This document shows positions 1-11,672 of a stretch of 64,000 nt of DNA, in pieces (within the stretch, counting starts at the first letter, position 1; each line of letters opens with the position of its first letter). This DNA comes from Cymbidium sinense. Lineage: Eukaryota; Streptophyta; Magnoliopsida; Asparagales; Orchidaceae. The position numbers were made by a program, and so were the translations under genes. The notes beneath the pieces are model-generated. The model was not told where the DNA came from. It made no database searches and saw nothing but the letters and a program-made list of their open reading frames with translations. The stretch is taken from positions 77,206,494-77,270,493 of the forward strand of contig CM038221.1 in the NCBI GenBank assembly GCA_021442155.1, given 5' to 3'.

Positions 1-116
1 GATTATAATCTTAATTACGTAATTAGACACTTAAAAAAATTTTTAAAATAGGCCCAGTCTTGCGTTCAGTGGCTTATTTAATTTTTTTTTTAAAATAAAT
101 TAAATACACAACCGTC

Positions 117-1000
117 ATTTTTTGGCCGTATCGGGCTCATCCGGTGTCATATTTTAGCGTGCTTAGTATCGTTGGAAAGATAACGAGAAGTACTAGAACT
201 TTCATGTTGACAATTTTTGACGATTCTCGGCTGGATAGCCGAAGTTTTTGCGTATGTATAAATTTTTTAGATGCAAAAAAAAATATTTATTGCGGCAACC
301 CTCATTTTTGGCCGTATCGGGCTCATCCGGTGTCGTATTTTAGCATGCTTAGTATCGTTGGAAAGGTAATTAAAAGTACTATAATTTTTATGTTGATAAT
401 TTTTGACAATTCTCCCCCAGATAACCGCAGTTTTTGCATATGTATAAATTTTTAAGATGCGAAAAAATATTTTTTGCGGCAGCCCTCATTTTTTTTGGGC
501 CATAACGGGCTCATACGGTGTTGGATTTTAGCGTTTTTAGTATCGTTGGAAAGGTAATGAGAACTACTACAACTTTCATGTTGATAATTTTTGACGATTC
601 TCGCCTGGGTAGCCGCAATTTTTGCGTATGTATAAATTTTTAAGATAGAAAAAAATATTTATTGCGGCAGCCCTCGTTTTTTGGCCGTATCGGGCTCATC
701 CGGTGTCGGGTTTTAGCATGCTTGTTATCATTGAAAAGATAATGAGAAGTAATACAACTTTCATGTTGATAATTTTTGATGATTCTCGTCCGGGTAGCCG
801 CAGTTTTTGCGTATATATAAATATTTAAGATGCAAAAAAAATATTTATTGCGGCAGCCCTAATTTTTTGGTCGTATCGGGCTCATCCGGTGTTGGCTTTT
901 AGCGTGCTTGATATCGTTGGAAAGGTAATGATAAGTACTACAACTTTCATGTTTATAATTTTTGACGATTCTCGCCCAGGTAACCGTAGTTTTTACATTT
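117..1000. repeat. Five tandem 186-bp subterminal repeats
   Basis: The word ggccgtatcgggctcat recurs at 124, 310, 498 (variant), 683 and 869 (variant), giving periods of 186, 188, 185 and 186 bp. Each unit also carries tatcgttggaaaggtaat, an aactttcatgttgataattt segment and gcgtatgtataaat. Units differ by scattered substitutions. One further single copy lies at 27026-27184 beside the other Mutator end. This explains the open frame at 144-455, which is not a gene. Confidence 0.9.
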
Positions 1001-1436
1001 ACATTGTCTCAAATAGTGAAATCTAGGAAATTTATCACTCTCAAAATCAACCAGATGAAACATTGCATATTTTTTTGTAACTAACTTCAATAAAACGCTC
1101 TTCCTGAAATGCAATTAACAAACTCTTAAGAGATATGACATATCGCCAATAAAAAATATACGTTATGGTTCAACCTCTTGTGAATGTGTTGTGAGAACAA
1201 ACTGAATTAAAACAAACCTATATGAACCTAATGCTGATATTTGATGTAATCCAATCAAAACAAGAAAAGACTTAATATATATGTTAGCATGTGCAAATAG
1301 TTAACAACGTCGGAGATTATACAATTAAGAATTATACAACCGTGAAACTAAATGAATAAACACAACAAATGAGATACAACACAAGTAAATGTTATCCATT
1401 GCCTACAAAAGATAACAACACGGCCTTCTATCTTCG

Positions 1437-3300
1437 TCAATGCCTGCATGCTGGAATCGCATCACTATCGGGAGTGTAATGGGCTGGTGGTCGTTGTGGC
1501 CGGTCGTGTAGATGATGCTCTTGATGTTGCCCCTCTTGTTCGACCTGCTCGACCGGTTGTTGTGAATATCTCATGTGTGTAACACTAGGTACATCGGCGA
1601 GTAAGAAGCGTAGTGCAGGTACAGGCGATGTCATATGGAATGATGGTGTACCATATGTGGGAGGGACTATTGCCTACCATGGGTGCATCTGACTCCACAT
1701 AGCTTCTGTAATGAATCGGGAGGCTATGTGAATGCATATAGACGGCGACCATTGGTGTAGAGGATGGACCAACATCCATCGGCGCATCACGCTGGCGATG
1801 GCACCTAGAATGTTTGTGTCCCTGTATCTACTATCAGAGATATGTATATTGCACCGCACCTCCTTACACAACTCCTCATAGTGATTGATAAAATGCTGAA
1901 ATTTTGTGTCATCATTCTTCCCAAAGTAATGCTGGAATGCATCCTCAGTGTTAAGGATGTGCTCACGTTGCATTGAAAGCAGAATTAGTTAAGATTAGAT
2001 CATTATATAGAATAATTTTTTTTATATAACAAATAAGCTTACTATTAACCGCTCTCCTGGCGCTCGAGGGTAATAAGTGTCGCGGGAAATTGTTGGTGCT
2101 CTCAATATGTAGAGTGAAGCCCAAGATCTATACCATCCCATGCATCGGTTGATCGCCACCTCATCGTGTTGCTGAGATGAATCTACTGCCACAACTGGAT
2201 CATGACGGCTCTCCCTCTGAGCAATGTAAATCTGATGGTAGTCGACCCATTCAACGTCCGCTTTTTCTCGGCCATCTACTCGCTGAAAATAGGGATATAC
2301 TGGTGATGTATCAATCATAGGTGTAAGGCCAAACTGTCTGAGCACACGATCAGGCAAGTACCACTCAACTCATTTCCAACAAATCATCGATTTTCGCCAT
2401 ATCTCATCACCACAGCAGCATATATCGCGACATGAACATAGATCTTATGTCCATACGGAGATATCACGAAAATTTTAGTGAGAAGTTATTAAGTCGGTTG
2501 TATAGTATCTCCAAAAAATTTATTAGATAATATACATCAAAGAGCATCATTGACTCTGCTGTCTATTTAACTCAACTCAGACACTCAAACGAACCCTTCA
2601 TTCCACACATCCCACCGAGGCCATCTATGTAGGGTATGGTGTATATAATGTGAGTCTACCAACATGAATGTGCTCCCATGCACTTGCATTAAGTGTATAC
2701 ATTCATATGTTAGACGCTTGCTTTTGCCTCATGTAGCTCCACAGTATGGCGGCAAGTACAATTGAATCATGAGAACTTCATGAATGTATCCACATCCTCT
2801 CAAGAATGGCGGATACTACAAGTGCACCTGAGCGATGTGTCGGCATAAAAATGAACCAATAACAAAGAGTATGTACGACATGCATAGTAAAGCGAGCCTC
2901 ATACATATCTAAGTATAAGTCTCTATAGTATGTCCAACGCAACCAACACAGGGGCAAGAAGTGCATTAAGCTCCATGCGATTGATGTGATTTGCGGCTGA
3001 ATCAGATCATGATAGACAACATGTGGCTCAGGGTGTGCTCCTATCAACTCCTCACAATAATCTGGCCATAAAGCACATTGTTTCCCTGCTCCGACAATAA
3101 TCCGGCCAACAAAGAGTGAAAATCTACTGAAGACCCAGAATCATAGCGACTCCTGCAGTGTAATTTTCATCTTGCCAATGGGCAAGTGGAACGTATTCAT
3201 CTGAGGTGACCAACGTTCTACAAAAACGGTGAGCAAATGGTGATCCAGTGGAATGTATTCATCTGTGAAATATAATCAAGTCGAGCTGCTCTTAAAGTCA
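1437..3300 (-). pseudogene. Plant mobile domain (PMD/MAIN-like) gene, decayed
   Basis: Read leftwards, broken frames give a PMD-type protein. 3047-2778 holds an N-terminal helical part. About 2770-2650 reads SYMRQKQAS then a stop and NASAWEHIHVGRL. 2357-2060 reads PDRVLRQFGL, WVDYHQIYIAQRESRHD and CMGWYRSWASLYI, the most diagnostic block. A GT donor near 2040 and an exon from about 1975 (QREHILNTEDAFQHYFGK) follow, then a Q/H/P-rich tail near 1634-1437. PMD proteins (aminotransferase-like plant mobile domain; MAIN/MAIL host relatives) are common transposon cargo and some act in silencing. In-frame stops and frame changes make this copy a pseudogene. The family call is firm; exact exon limits are not. 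Confidence 0.72.
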
Positions 3301-3756
3301 TCATAAACTGTGAACAATTTATTGGTCATTCTCTGAACATCAATAAATGAGATGATGCCTCAAGTATAGTAACCTGTATAACGATGAAGACATAGCCTCA
3401 GTAACCTGTAAAATAATGTAGACAAAAACCTGAATGCATAGCTTGTAAAGAAATAACTTTACCAAGTCAGGATGCGTTACTCGGTGTCTCCCACATAACA
3501 TTGTCATACTAGGGTGAACTTTGGCCAGTGGAGGGCCTTAGTCCACAACAGTCTCCTCAGTACGTCATCGCATTTGGCGGTCAGCGGCACCGGTGGCGAG
3601 GTCGGTGGCGGCGGTAGTGGCGGTTTCGGTCGGAGAAAGGGCAAGGCTCGGCCGCAAGAGGGAAGAAAAAATCGGGAGATTAATCTCCGATCGGACGCCC
3701 GCGTCAAAGTAAGTCCTCAAGTTCAATCGGCGATGTCGCGTTAGTACCATGCCGTT

Positions 3757-3850
3757 AAATGGGCGACTGGGCTTATTTAAAAAATTTTTTTGAAGTGTCT
3801 AATTGCATAATTAAGATTATAATCATGCTTAGTTTAAAATTTTAGCCGAA
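3757..3850 (-). repeat. Right terminal inverted repeat of the Mutator-like element
   Basis: Reverse complement of 1-60 with few mismatches, continuing outward through the complement of ggctaaaattttaaacta, which is also found at 26890. The element border is near 3850. Confidence 0.8.
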
Positions 3851-4515
3851 TTTTTTAAGGGATTTTAAGGGTCCGCGGTAGATTCAATTAAGCACTTTAT
3901 ATTAGTATGTACGAAATTATGAGACAAATACAATATATTCTTATGAATATTATAATCATCTCTAAAAGTATTATATATTAAACAACAAAAAATGACAAGT
4001 AACGCACAATACACACACAAAAAAATGGCGGTGTTTTTATAAATGCTGTTTAGTTTAACAAGCTATAAAATTATATAGAATAATGTGAGGCACCTGCATT
4101 CTAGAGATAATTAATATAACAGACACCAACATATATAACTGCATGTTGCTCACTCGTTTAAGTTTTTTTTTTTTTTTTTTTTTTTGTCATGGCTTTGCAT
4201 GCCGCTCAAGGGAACTGTGCGTCAGAAGGCTGTTGGTAACACAAGGCACACCCATAGCTATCCCCATATATTATGTACGCCATTTTTGTTTCATTTTATT
4301 AATAGCTTTGAGCAGGTAATCTCACAGAAAAACTTTCCTCTAAGATCTGGAAGACCCCTCCTGCCTCTAGGGATTATCTCCTGAATTTCGTGGCGTAATT
4401 AAACTCGCAAGTTAAAGTTTAGACTTTGGTTAAACATTTTCTATTTTTGCCATCTTTCTTCTTCATACCTCATGGAGTACTATTACTGTGGGAGCACCTT
4501 AATGAATTGATTGTA

Positions 4516-4517
<2 letters not shown>
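3851..4517. other. Intergenic AT-rich DNA with poly-T tract
   Basis: A run of about 22 T at 4161-4184 precedes a short, somewhat less AT-rich piece (4185-4390). No homology is recognised and no gene is supported. Confidence 0.6.

Positions 4518-4605
<88 letters not shown>
4518..4605. repeat. (AT)n microsatellite
   Basis: Uninterrupted alternating A/T for about 88 bp. It produces spurious Tyr/Ile open frames on both strands. Confidence 0.97.
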
Positions 4606-4607
<2 letters not shown>

Positions 4608-5527
4608 ACGCCATTATCTTATCTGAGTGTTGCACTAAGATAAAACAAGCTTGGCGAGCTTCGATGGTGCCAGAGAAACAATCTTTGGGAAGAATATCAA
4701 CAAAGGACATTAATAGGTCGCAAACTAATTTATATACACATTCACTTTATTGCATTGAAGGGTGCAGAAAAAAAACAAAAGGAGAGTAAGTCGATCTTTG
4801 CCTTTATCTTGAAGGCTTGATGCCTCTATTTGATAAAAGTGAAATGATTCCTATCTTTTGAGTCATTTGCTTGCTTAATAAAGCTCTTATTAGTTTCTCA
4901 TTATCATGAAAAATGAAATTTATTTAGTTAGGTAATAAGCTTTCCTAACTTATTAAATTGGTGTTAAATTTTCTGCTAGTTAGATATCAATCACATAAAT
5001 TAAGTTTAATAGTTTTTTATGATTTGTATTTATATGTCGCTTGGAGCTCCGCCCTTTCAACTCATAGAAGTTTAAAAAGTTTAATTAGTGCGGATTAATA
5101 AAACAGGTGAAAATTATTGTTACTGAATCAAGAGATTATTCCAAGTTTGAATTTTTGCTATATTTTGATTTAAATTTGTATCATTAAGCTCTTTTAAACA
5201 AAATAAGATGAATGAGTTCTCTTGTTGGAGGTTTTTTTTTAATATTTGAGCAATTTAATTATAAACTCACGTATATAACGTATATATAAAAATTTAAACC
5301 TAAAATTTATTAATTGAAAATCAAAATTCTCAATCATTAAGCTAAGGACGCCTCTTCTTCGAAGATTTGCTTGAGAAGAAATCTGTAACATGAATAATAT
5401 TATATGTTTTAAAATAATAAGTATAAATAGTTGAAAATGCATTAAATAAATATACTTTTAAAAATAACATAAACATAAATACAAGAAAATAAATAAATAA
5501 AATAAAATAAAATACAATTGATCTCAG

Positions 5528-5800
5528 AGAGGAACTGGTGCCAGTAAAGCTCTTTCCTAGATTTAGAAACAGTACACAATCTATATGTAAAGTTTGTTTG
5601 GCAGAGTCAAGTAATAGAAAAATGATAAGCATATTTCGTAAGCTTAGGACAAATACATCAATGAATTATGAAGTGGTTGATTTTGACGATGATGGAAAAT
5701 GTGCAAAGTCGTACAATATTATATAAATAGAGTTTATCATCTTTGCAGTATGCTCTTTAATTTTTAGGTTAAATATCGTTCTTTTGAGTTCTTTATTTTA
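5528..5800 (+). repeat. Dispersed repeat, copy 1
   Basis: Aligns along its length with 26022-26285. Shared words include ggtgccagtaa, tttggcagagtcaag, aagcttaggacaaatacat and gtcgtacaat. An open frame crosses copy 1 (5538-5726) but is interrupted in copy 2, so coding is doubtful. Orientation is arbitrary and the family is not recognised. Confidence 0.75.
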
Positions 5801-6530
5801 AATTCAAATAAATATTTATTTATCTTTAAGTGATTTTATTTCTATATATTTATAATTTATAAGTCGTTTAGAAAAAATTTCTATATTTAATACGGAAGCA
5901 AAATTATCATATAACTCCGGTGAAATTTTTTGCAGCAAAAAACATGTATCTTATTTTCTATGTTGAAGTAAATTTAAAATATAAATCACGAGCATTCACT
6001 TTATTTATTTGTGAAAGAATTTTTTTAAAATAATAATATTATTTAGTTATGTTATTTTATCGGCCATATAATGTTTTATTTTGTTTTTGGTGTTTAAGGG
6101 CATATAGACTCATGATATGTACCTTATGTTTAAAAGTACTCTTCCAACTCCATATTGATTTATTCATTCATGTGATGCATCTCACATTTAAAAAATAAAT
6201 AAATAAATAAATGTGGTGTGTGATATGTGTTCGATATAGACCGGATATCTCCGACATATGACCTGAGAGACTTGATTAAAAAATATTAAAAATTAAAAGA
6301 AACATGTGTGTCCAAAATAAGTGAATGAATATCATATAAAAATATATTTAAATATAATTTATCATATTGGATTTTGGGAATTTAGAGAATGTGATTTGAA
6401 TGAGAAAAAAGGTGATAATAATATATATTTATTATGAATAATTATAATTATAGAAAATGTTATTATAATGTTATGTCCAATGCGTGTTCGTGTCTCATAT
6501 TTTTAATAATAAAAGTTTGCATCCTTGTCG
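5801..6530. other. AT-rich intergenic stretch
   Basis: Low-complexity A/T sequence with a short (AAAT)n run near 6190. No gene or element boundary is seen. Confidence 0.6.
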
Positions 6531-6790
6531 TTAGGGGTGTAAACGAGCCGAACTTTAACGAGCTGAGGCTCTATTTGTGTTCAGCTCGTTTACATTTGTT
6601 TGTATTCGTGTTCAGCTCATGTTCGAGTTAAGCTCGTTATGAGAATGTTCGTGTTGCTCGTTATTGTTCATTTGAGCTCAAATGTGTTCGTGTTCGGCTT
6701 GAATAAGGCTCGTTTATTTGTTTGCTCGAATCAGCTCAATTTCAGCTCGTGAAGAAGCTCGAAATAGGCTCGAATTTATCAAATTAAGTA
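6531..6790. repeat. hAT terminal and subterminal repeat zone
   Basis: Many copies of agctcgtt, gttcgtgtt and gagctcaaat in both orientations follow the TIR-like start. In hAT elements such subterminal motifs bind transposase. The open frame at 6434-6631 is an artefact of this zone. Confidence 0.6.
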
Positions 6791-7942
6791 CTAAAACTAA
6801 CTTTTTTAAAATTTTGAATTATTATAACACAAAATTTTAGATACAAATAAGGAAAAAACACAAAATAATATACTACTTTTATTGACATTAAATAATTCTT
6901 CAAATTTATAATATACATTCTACATAAAATTTTTCTAATGAAAGACATACAATGATACAAAAGTATAAAATAATGTTTTATTAAACTAGAGAAAGGGATA
7001 TAAAGTCCTTATGTTGGATAAGACTCAAAGATCTAATATTCTACGAGCTACAAAAAAGATTAAAGAGGTTTAATCCCCATCTAAGTACAAAAAAGCAGAA
7101 AAAAAAGCTAAAGAAAAGGTAAAAACTGAAAAAGACACCGGCCTATGAAGAGAACATCAAAAAGATCAACATTTAGCAAAATTCAGGGTCCAACACCTTG
7201 AAAAGAGAAGAGAAAATAATTTGCAAAAAAATACTTGAGAAGATAGTTAATGAAGAGAAAAAAAATATATGATTAAGATCTACAAGAAAAGACATAAAAG
7301 GCTCAAGCTCAGAGTAAAAAAATATTCATTCTAATTATCAACATAAGGGGCAACAAATTAGTGAAAATCCAACTTTCAAGAAGGGTTACAATCACAAAAG
7401 ATGCTACTAGCCAAAGAAAATAATTATATGATCGTCATAGCCATAATAGTCAATTAGCCACCATAAGCAACAAAAGCAACAATATCACAGAGGTAAGAAG
7501 GCTATGAAAAGGCACCATCGGTAGAGTCACAAAAGCAAGAACAAAAAGCGATTCCACAAAATAACAACCAAAGGATACCTTTTAGAAGCAGAGGCAAGGC
7601 AAAGAGACCAATGACCAAAGTGCATACTGTTGTGTAAGTAACAAGTTACATATCGAGACCACCATACAAAGTGTGGTACAGTGGGTTTCTGACTTCTGTT
7701 GCATAGGTTATAGGTAGCTGCACAAGTTATGAGGTACACCCAGAAGTCCAAAACAGCCAATGAGCCAATCAATCCCATGATTCCCATATAATGATAGAAA
7801 CAACAAAAGCAAATAAGCAACCTTCAAAGTTCAAACTTCAAAGTAACTTAGGCTTTGCAGTCAAAGCAACAACAGCCAAGTAGGCAAGTAGCCAACAATT
7901 CTAGAAAAAAAAATAACAATACAAGTATACAACAGCACCATT

Positions 7943-8488
7943 CACCAAAATGTAGAACAGCCCACCGGAAGCAAAGATGATGAAAAAAATGCACTCAATA
8001 ATTCTAATTAACCAATCTAGAAAAAATAGTTATAATCAAAGTAAAGAGGCTACAAAAAAAAACTATTTTAGGTCTACCGAGAAGTGAGAACAGGCTAAAC
8101 AATTAACCAAAGTACTAAACCTGAAAGAATCAACAAAACCAACCATCAATGGCTAGATAGAAATGAAACCAAACACAATAATAAGTCAAAATCCCCTGAT
8201 GCTATAGCATAATACATCATTCACCAAAATGTAGAATAGCCCACTAGAAGAGGATGCAAAAGAAGGCACTTAATAGTTCTTATTAATGAATCCATAAAAA
8301 AAATAGTTCTAATCAAAGTAAAGAGACTGGAAAAAGGAATCATTTTAGAGAAGTGAGAATATGCTGAATAGCCAACCAAAGTACCAAACTTGAAACTCTG
8401 AAATAATCAACAAAACCAACCATTAATGATTGGATAGAAATAAAATAAAACACAATAATAAGCTAAAATCCTCTGATGCCATAGCATA
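7943..8488 (+). repeat. Direct tandem duplication, about 275 bp x 2
   Basis: 7943-8218 and 8221-8488 both begin tcaccaaaatgtagaa and share aatcaaagtaaagag, agaagtgagaa, aatcaacaaaaccaacca and acacaataataag. Strand is arbitrary. It lies inside the hAT element. Confidence 0.85.
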
Positions 8489-9222
8489 GCAAATACACAA
8501 TCACATCAAACAGGCTATTTATTATGAGAAGTTGTAGATTTAAAACAACAAAATAACAGTTGAGTGAAAACATCAAAACAACATAGAATGATAGAACTGA
8601 GCAGTGGACAGTGGTCCAGTGGACAACAGTTAAATGAAAAAAAATAGGAGTTTTGAAACTAAAGAGGCTCAGATTTAAATATAACACATATGTGATATGA
8701 CATAACCTCGTACACTCTATATAGTTTAACGCTTAACTTTAACATGTCATTCCAAATATAGAGACAATGGTTGAAACATAAAACTATTCGATACTCATCA
8801 ATCATTATCTTAAAATCCCATATAAGGTTGACAAATTGCATGCATCCAAACCATAGAGGATCAATAAAAAAAATATTTGCTCAAATTTGCATATTTTACC
8901 ATCATTTCAATCCTCTATAGGATTACATGCAATAATGACAAATCAAAATGAAGGTAGCAAACAACGAAGCAACATTTATCTATCTGAGTATTTTAAATCA
9001 TCATAACCTCACTCCTATAATTCTTCTGCAAAAAAAATAGTTAGAATAGAATAATATTACACAGTAATTCATAAATTTAAATCAACTCAAAGTAACCAAA
9101 CAATCCATCATCAGCATAAGTGTATAACTAAATCTATAAAACAAAAACATGTAAAGTATTTGCAATTAAATGTATATGATATCCTCAAATGATTAGTAGC
9201 CTAATAGCACAAAAAAAGGGTA

Positions 9223-9282
9223 TTATTGGCTTGTTGCTAATGAATCACCCAAGGGAACACCCAAATTTTCCTCCTCCAACAT
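9223..9282 (-). pseudogene. Possible C-terminal exon of the hAT transposase
   Basis: A minus-strand frame reads MLEEENLGVPLGDSLATSQ and then a stop. Its place downstream of the dimerisation block and its acidic start fit the tail of a hAT transposase, but nothing here is diagnostic. Confidence 0.35.
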
Positions 9283-9439
9283 TTCTTGCTTTGTGAAAAA
9301 ATTTATAAAAAAAAATTAAAATGCAAAATAGATATAATGGAATAATAATATTAAATTGTATGGTATTATATTGAAGCAATGAAGCACTTACCAATGGTAT
9401 TTTAGTATTTATTTGGGATGATCGATCTAATTAGATGCA

Positions 9440-9700
9440 CAAACTAATGCATTAATTGTCTTGTGATAAACAACTTCTATAATCATCTAGTACCCTTCCA
9501 CTAGTACTAAATGCGATTCGTAAGCAATAGTCATTATTGAAATTGATAAAATATCACAAACCATTTTAGACAAATATGGATATTTCAATGTGTTCATCTT
9601 CCACCATTCCAAAATATCAAATTGTTCAGTATTACAAACAAATAACCCTTCCTCAAGATACACCTACAAGTCAGAATTAGCAGGCTATATGGAGCCAGAT
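9440..9700 (-). pseudogene. hAT C-terminal dimerisation domain remnant
   Basis: Minus-strand translation gives YLEEGLFVCNTEQF followed by DILEWWKMNTLKYPYLSKM and DILSISIMTIAYESH. This is the hATC block (F.DiLeWWk...kyP.LskmArDiLaip.stvaSEs). The SEsaFS serine motif has decayed and frameshifts follow. The match is distinctive for the family. Confidence 0.82.
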
Positions 9701-9758
9701 GACATAACAAAATCTTTAAAACCCAACATACAATCAAATTGAGATGTGCCAAGAGGAT

Positions 9759-10320
9759 CTATAAGACTTGAGAAAAAAATCTCACATTGATAGAATCATT
9801 CATTGCAGTAATAGAAGAACTTTCAGAAGCATATATTGCATGTATTTCCCAAAGAGCCTTCTCAACAGATATAATTTGAGAATCAAGTTCATGTGGTTCA
9901 TAGATCTTAGGAAATTTAAATGAAATGAATTTCAACTTTAAACGAAGATCAAGAACTACAACAATAGACATTAGTAGGTTACACTCCCCCCAATATTTAT
10001 CAAATTTTATTTTCATAACTATGGTCATTTTTCTCATATAGTCATCTTCAGATCTAGATTCTTCCTGTAGAAGCTTCTTAACATTAACATTGCATTGGCA
10101 AAAAAATATTTGATGTTGGATATGATGTGCGAAATTGTTTGAGTGACTAAGAACTTTCGATTTTTTCATACCTCGGTAATCAATCTAATGATACTCACTT
10201 GTAATTTGAATCTCTAGCTTCATAATGAATTAAGATAGTATGATAAATAAAAGCAAACTCAAGCATCATATAAGTTGAATTCCAACGTGTTGGCACATCA
10301 ATACAAAGAGAACTGCATAA
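9759..10320 (-). pseudogene. hAT transposase core fragment (RICESLEEPER-like)
   Basis: 10320-10254 reads LDVPTRWNSTYMMLE with decay (seen as CANTLEFNLYDA in the present frame). The open frame 10169-9759 (136 residues) contains KFDKYWGECNLLMSIVVVLD near residues 57-76, then LRLKLKFISFKFPKIYE. These are the conserved segment before the hATC domain of BED-zinc-finger RICESLEEPER transposases, here with Ala/Pro changes at normally fixed places. No N-terminal BED finger is present. It is read in the same direction as the hATC remnant downstream. Confidence 0.8.
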
Positions 10321-10330
10321 ATGACTACAC

Positions 10331-11568
10331 TATACATAAGGATTAATAGATGTGATGTGTACATACATGATGGAGTACCTAAATATAGATATGTATACAA
10401 TGATTTGATATGATAGTGAAGGTCGTCTTCTAAATATGATGACTCATTAGGTCTTTGGTAGAGAGTGAGTGCATTGGGTGGGTCATGGTCTAGTTATACC
10501 TTGGGTGAGTAGCTGGCTAGTTCCATAATTAGTTTTTCTGACAAGCTGTGTTGAACTCTTCATATTAATTGCTTTGCTTAATCTCAAATATAACTTTTCC
10601 TTTTCTTGATTGGGAACCAAGCATCCATTTCTTTGAAACAATATTTGTTTTGTAGGTTACTTTATAAAATTGTGTAAATGATCCCATGATTCTAATTTTG
10701 CAAATGAAATTCTTTGTTTTAGTTTGGATCATAAACAATTAAATTACTCGACAAGTCCACATTTTAGTTATTAGCTTGTGTTTGAAAACCCTCTTTGCGT
10801 GGATGTTCCCATTGCTTCAAATTTTGGACCGTAGATTATTTAAATCTTCTAAGATTTCGATTAGATTGATTCTAAAAGAGATTTTGGCAAAAACTAATGA
10901 TTAAGATGTAATTTGCACTTCTATTTTCATTGTTAAATATTTGAGCATGATTATCAATCTTATAAAAACTATTGCATCGAGACTATTGTTTCACTCATTC
11001 CTAATCTACTTTAATTCTAACTGCATTATCTTGTTCAGTTGAACCTCAGAGTAATTTATTTGTTTATGATCCTAAACCTTCACTCTATATCTACTATTAT
11101 TAGATCTAAAGATTAAGCATTTTCAAAAATTTAATACTTTTCCTTTAAATAAACATCACGACAGGAGAAAAAAAGAAAGTATATATGAAGAGCCCTCGTA
11201 ATCATCTTCTAAAATTTATGATCTCTACAATGCTTCAGAATTCGAAATAGGATACGACTAGATTTTTTTTTTTTTTTGTGGATTATGAGGAATATAAAAA
11301 GAGACTCAATTGGATGTGACTACTAAAGAAGACATAAGAGAAATTTGTCAGGATTAGCACATTTTCTTGTATATCAGCAGGTCTAATCTTAATAAAAAAA
11401 TAATTTAAATTTAACCAATTTATACCTGTGATAATGTAGTTTTTAATTTATTTATGATTTCATCTTGACCTCTGGGTTGAACGAATTGAAGCAACGTCAA
11501 TTAAGTTTATTTCTAAACACATTAAAAAGAATATATATATGTTTCCCTTAATTTTTCATCGACTCATC
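10331..11568. other. Intergenic DNA, no gene seen
   Basis: Moderately AT-rich sequence beyond the decayed hAT element. No conserved protein signal or hAT second end was found. Confidence 0.5.
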
Positions 11569-11672
11569 AATCAATAAGTAGGAAAAAAAATAATCTAAAT
11601 TCAGTTTTATTATCATTTTCAATCAATAAGTAGGAAAAAAAATAATCTAAATTCAGTTTTATTATCATTTTC
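11569..11672 (+). repeat. Perfect 52-bp tandem duplication
   Basis: 11569-11620 is repeated without change at 11621-11672 (aatcaataagtagg ... ttatcattttc). The identity suggests a recent slip or unequal exchange. Confidence 0.95.

Larger units (their letters stand above)
1..3850 (-). mobile_element. Mutator-like element with PMD gene, left tip cut by window start
   Basis: The first bases (gattataatcttaattacg...) are the inverted complement of 3757-3848, so the two ends form long terminal inverted repeats. About 25 bp of the left tip lies outside the window, judged from the second copy at 26889. The TIR runs into AT-rich subterminal DNA containing a tandem array (124-1000). Between the ends lies a broken plant-mobile-domain gene on the minus strand and a GC-rich stretch (about 3560-3740) that would be its upstream region. 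No MURA-type transposase was recognised, so the element is probably non-autonomous. PMD genes are known cargo of plant transposons. The target-site duplication cannot be read because the left flank is missing. The Mutator assignment rests on the long TIRs and the cargo. Confidence 0.7.
6531..10330 (-). mobile_element. Degenerate hAT transposon (RICESLEEPER type)
   Basis: The end at 6531 begins taggggtgtaaacgagccga and is followed by about 250 bp of repeated agctcgtt/gttcgtgttc words. This is the usual hAT end layout: short TIR plus subterminal repeats. Minus-strand transposase remnants at 9223-10320 fit this orientation. The opposite TIR was not found up to 11 kb, so that end is lost or interrupted. 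The interior (7-9.1 kb) has no coding signal apart from a duplicated block at 7943-8488. The element is long inactive. Confidence 0.65.

Noticed and set aside
3504..3750. Three overlapping frames in a GC-rich patch
   Set aside because: Open only because stops are rare in GC-rich sequence. It is inside the Mutator-like element, next to its TIR, with no conserved domain.
4426..4710. Frames with long Tyr/Ile runs on both strands
   Set aside because: Direct translation of the (AT)n microsatellite.
5342..5632. 96-codon Phe/Tyr-rich minus-strand frame
   Set aside because: A/T-driven composition; it overlaps the start of a dispersed repeat that is not conserved as coding.
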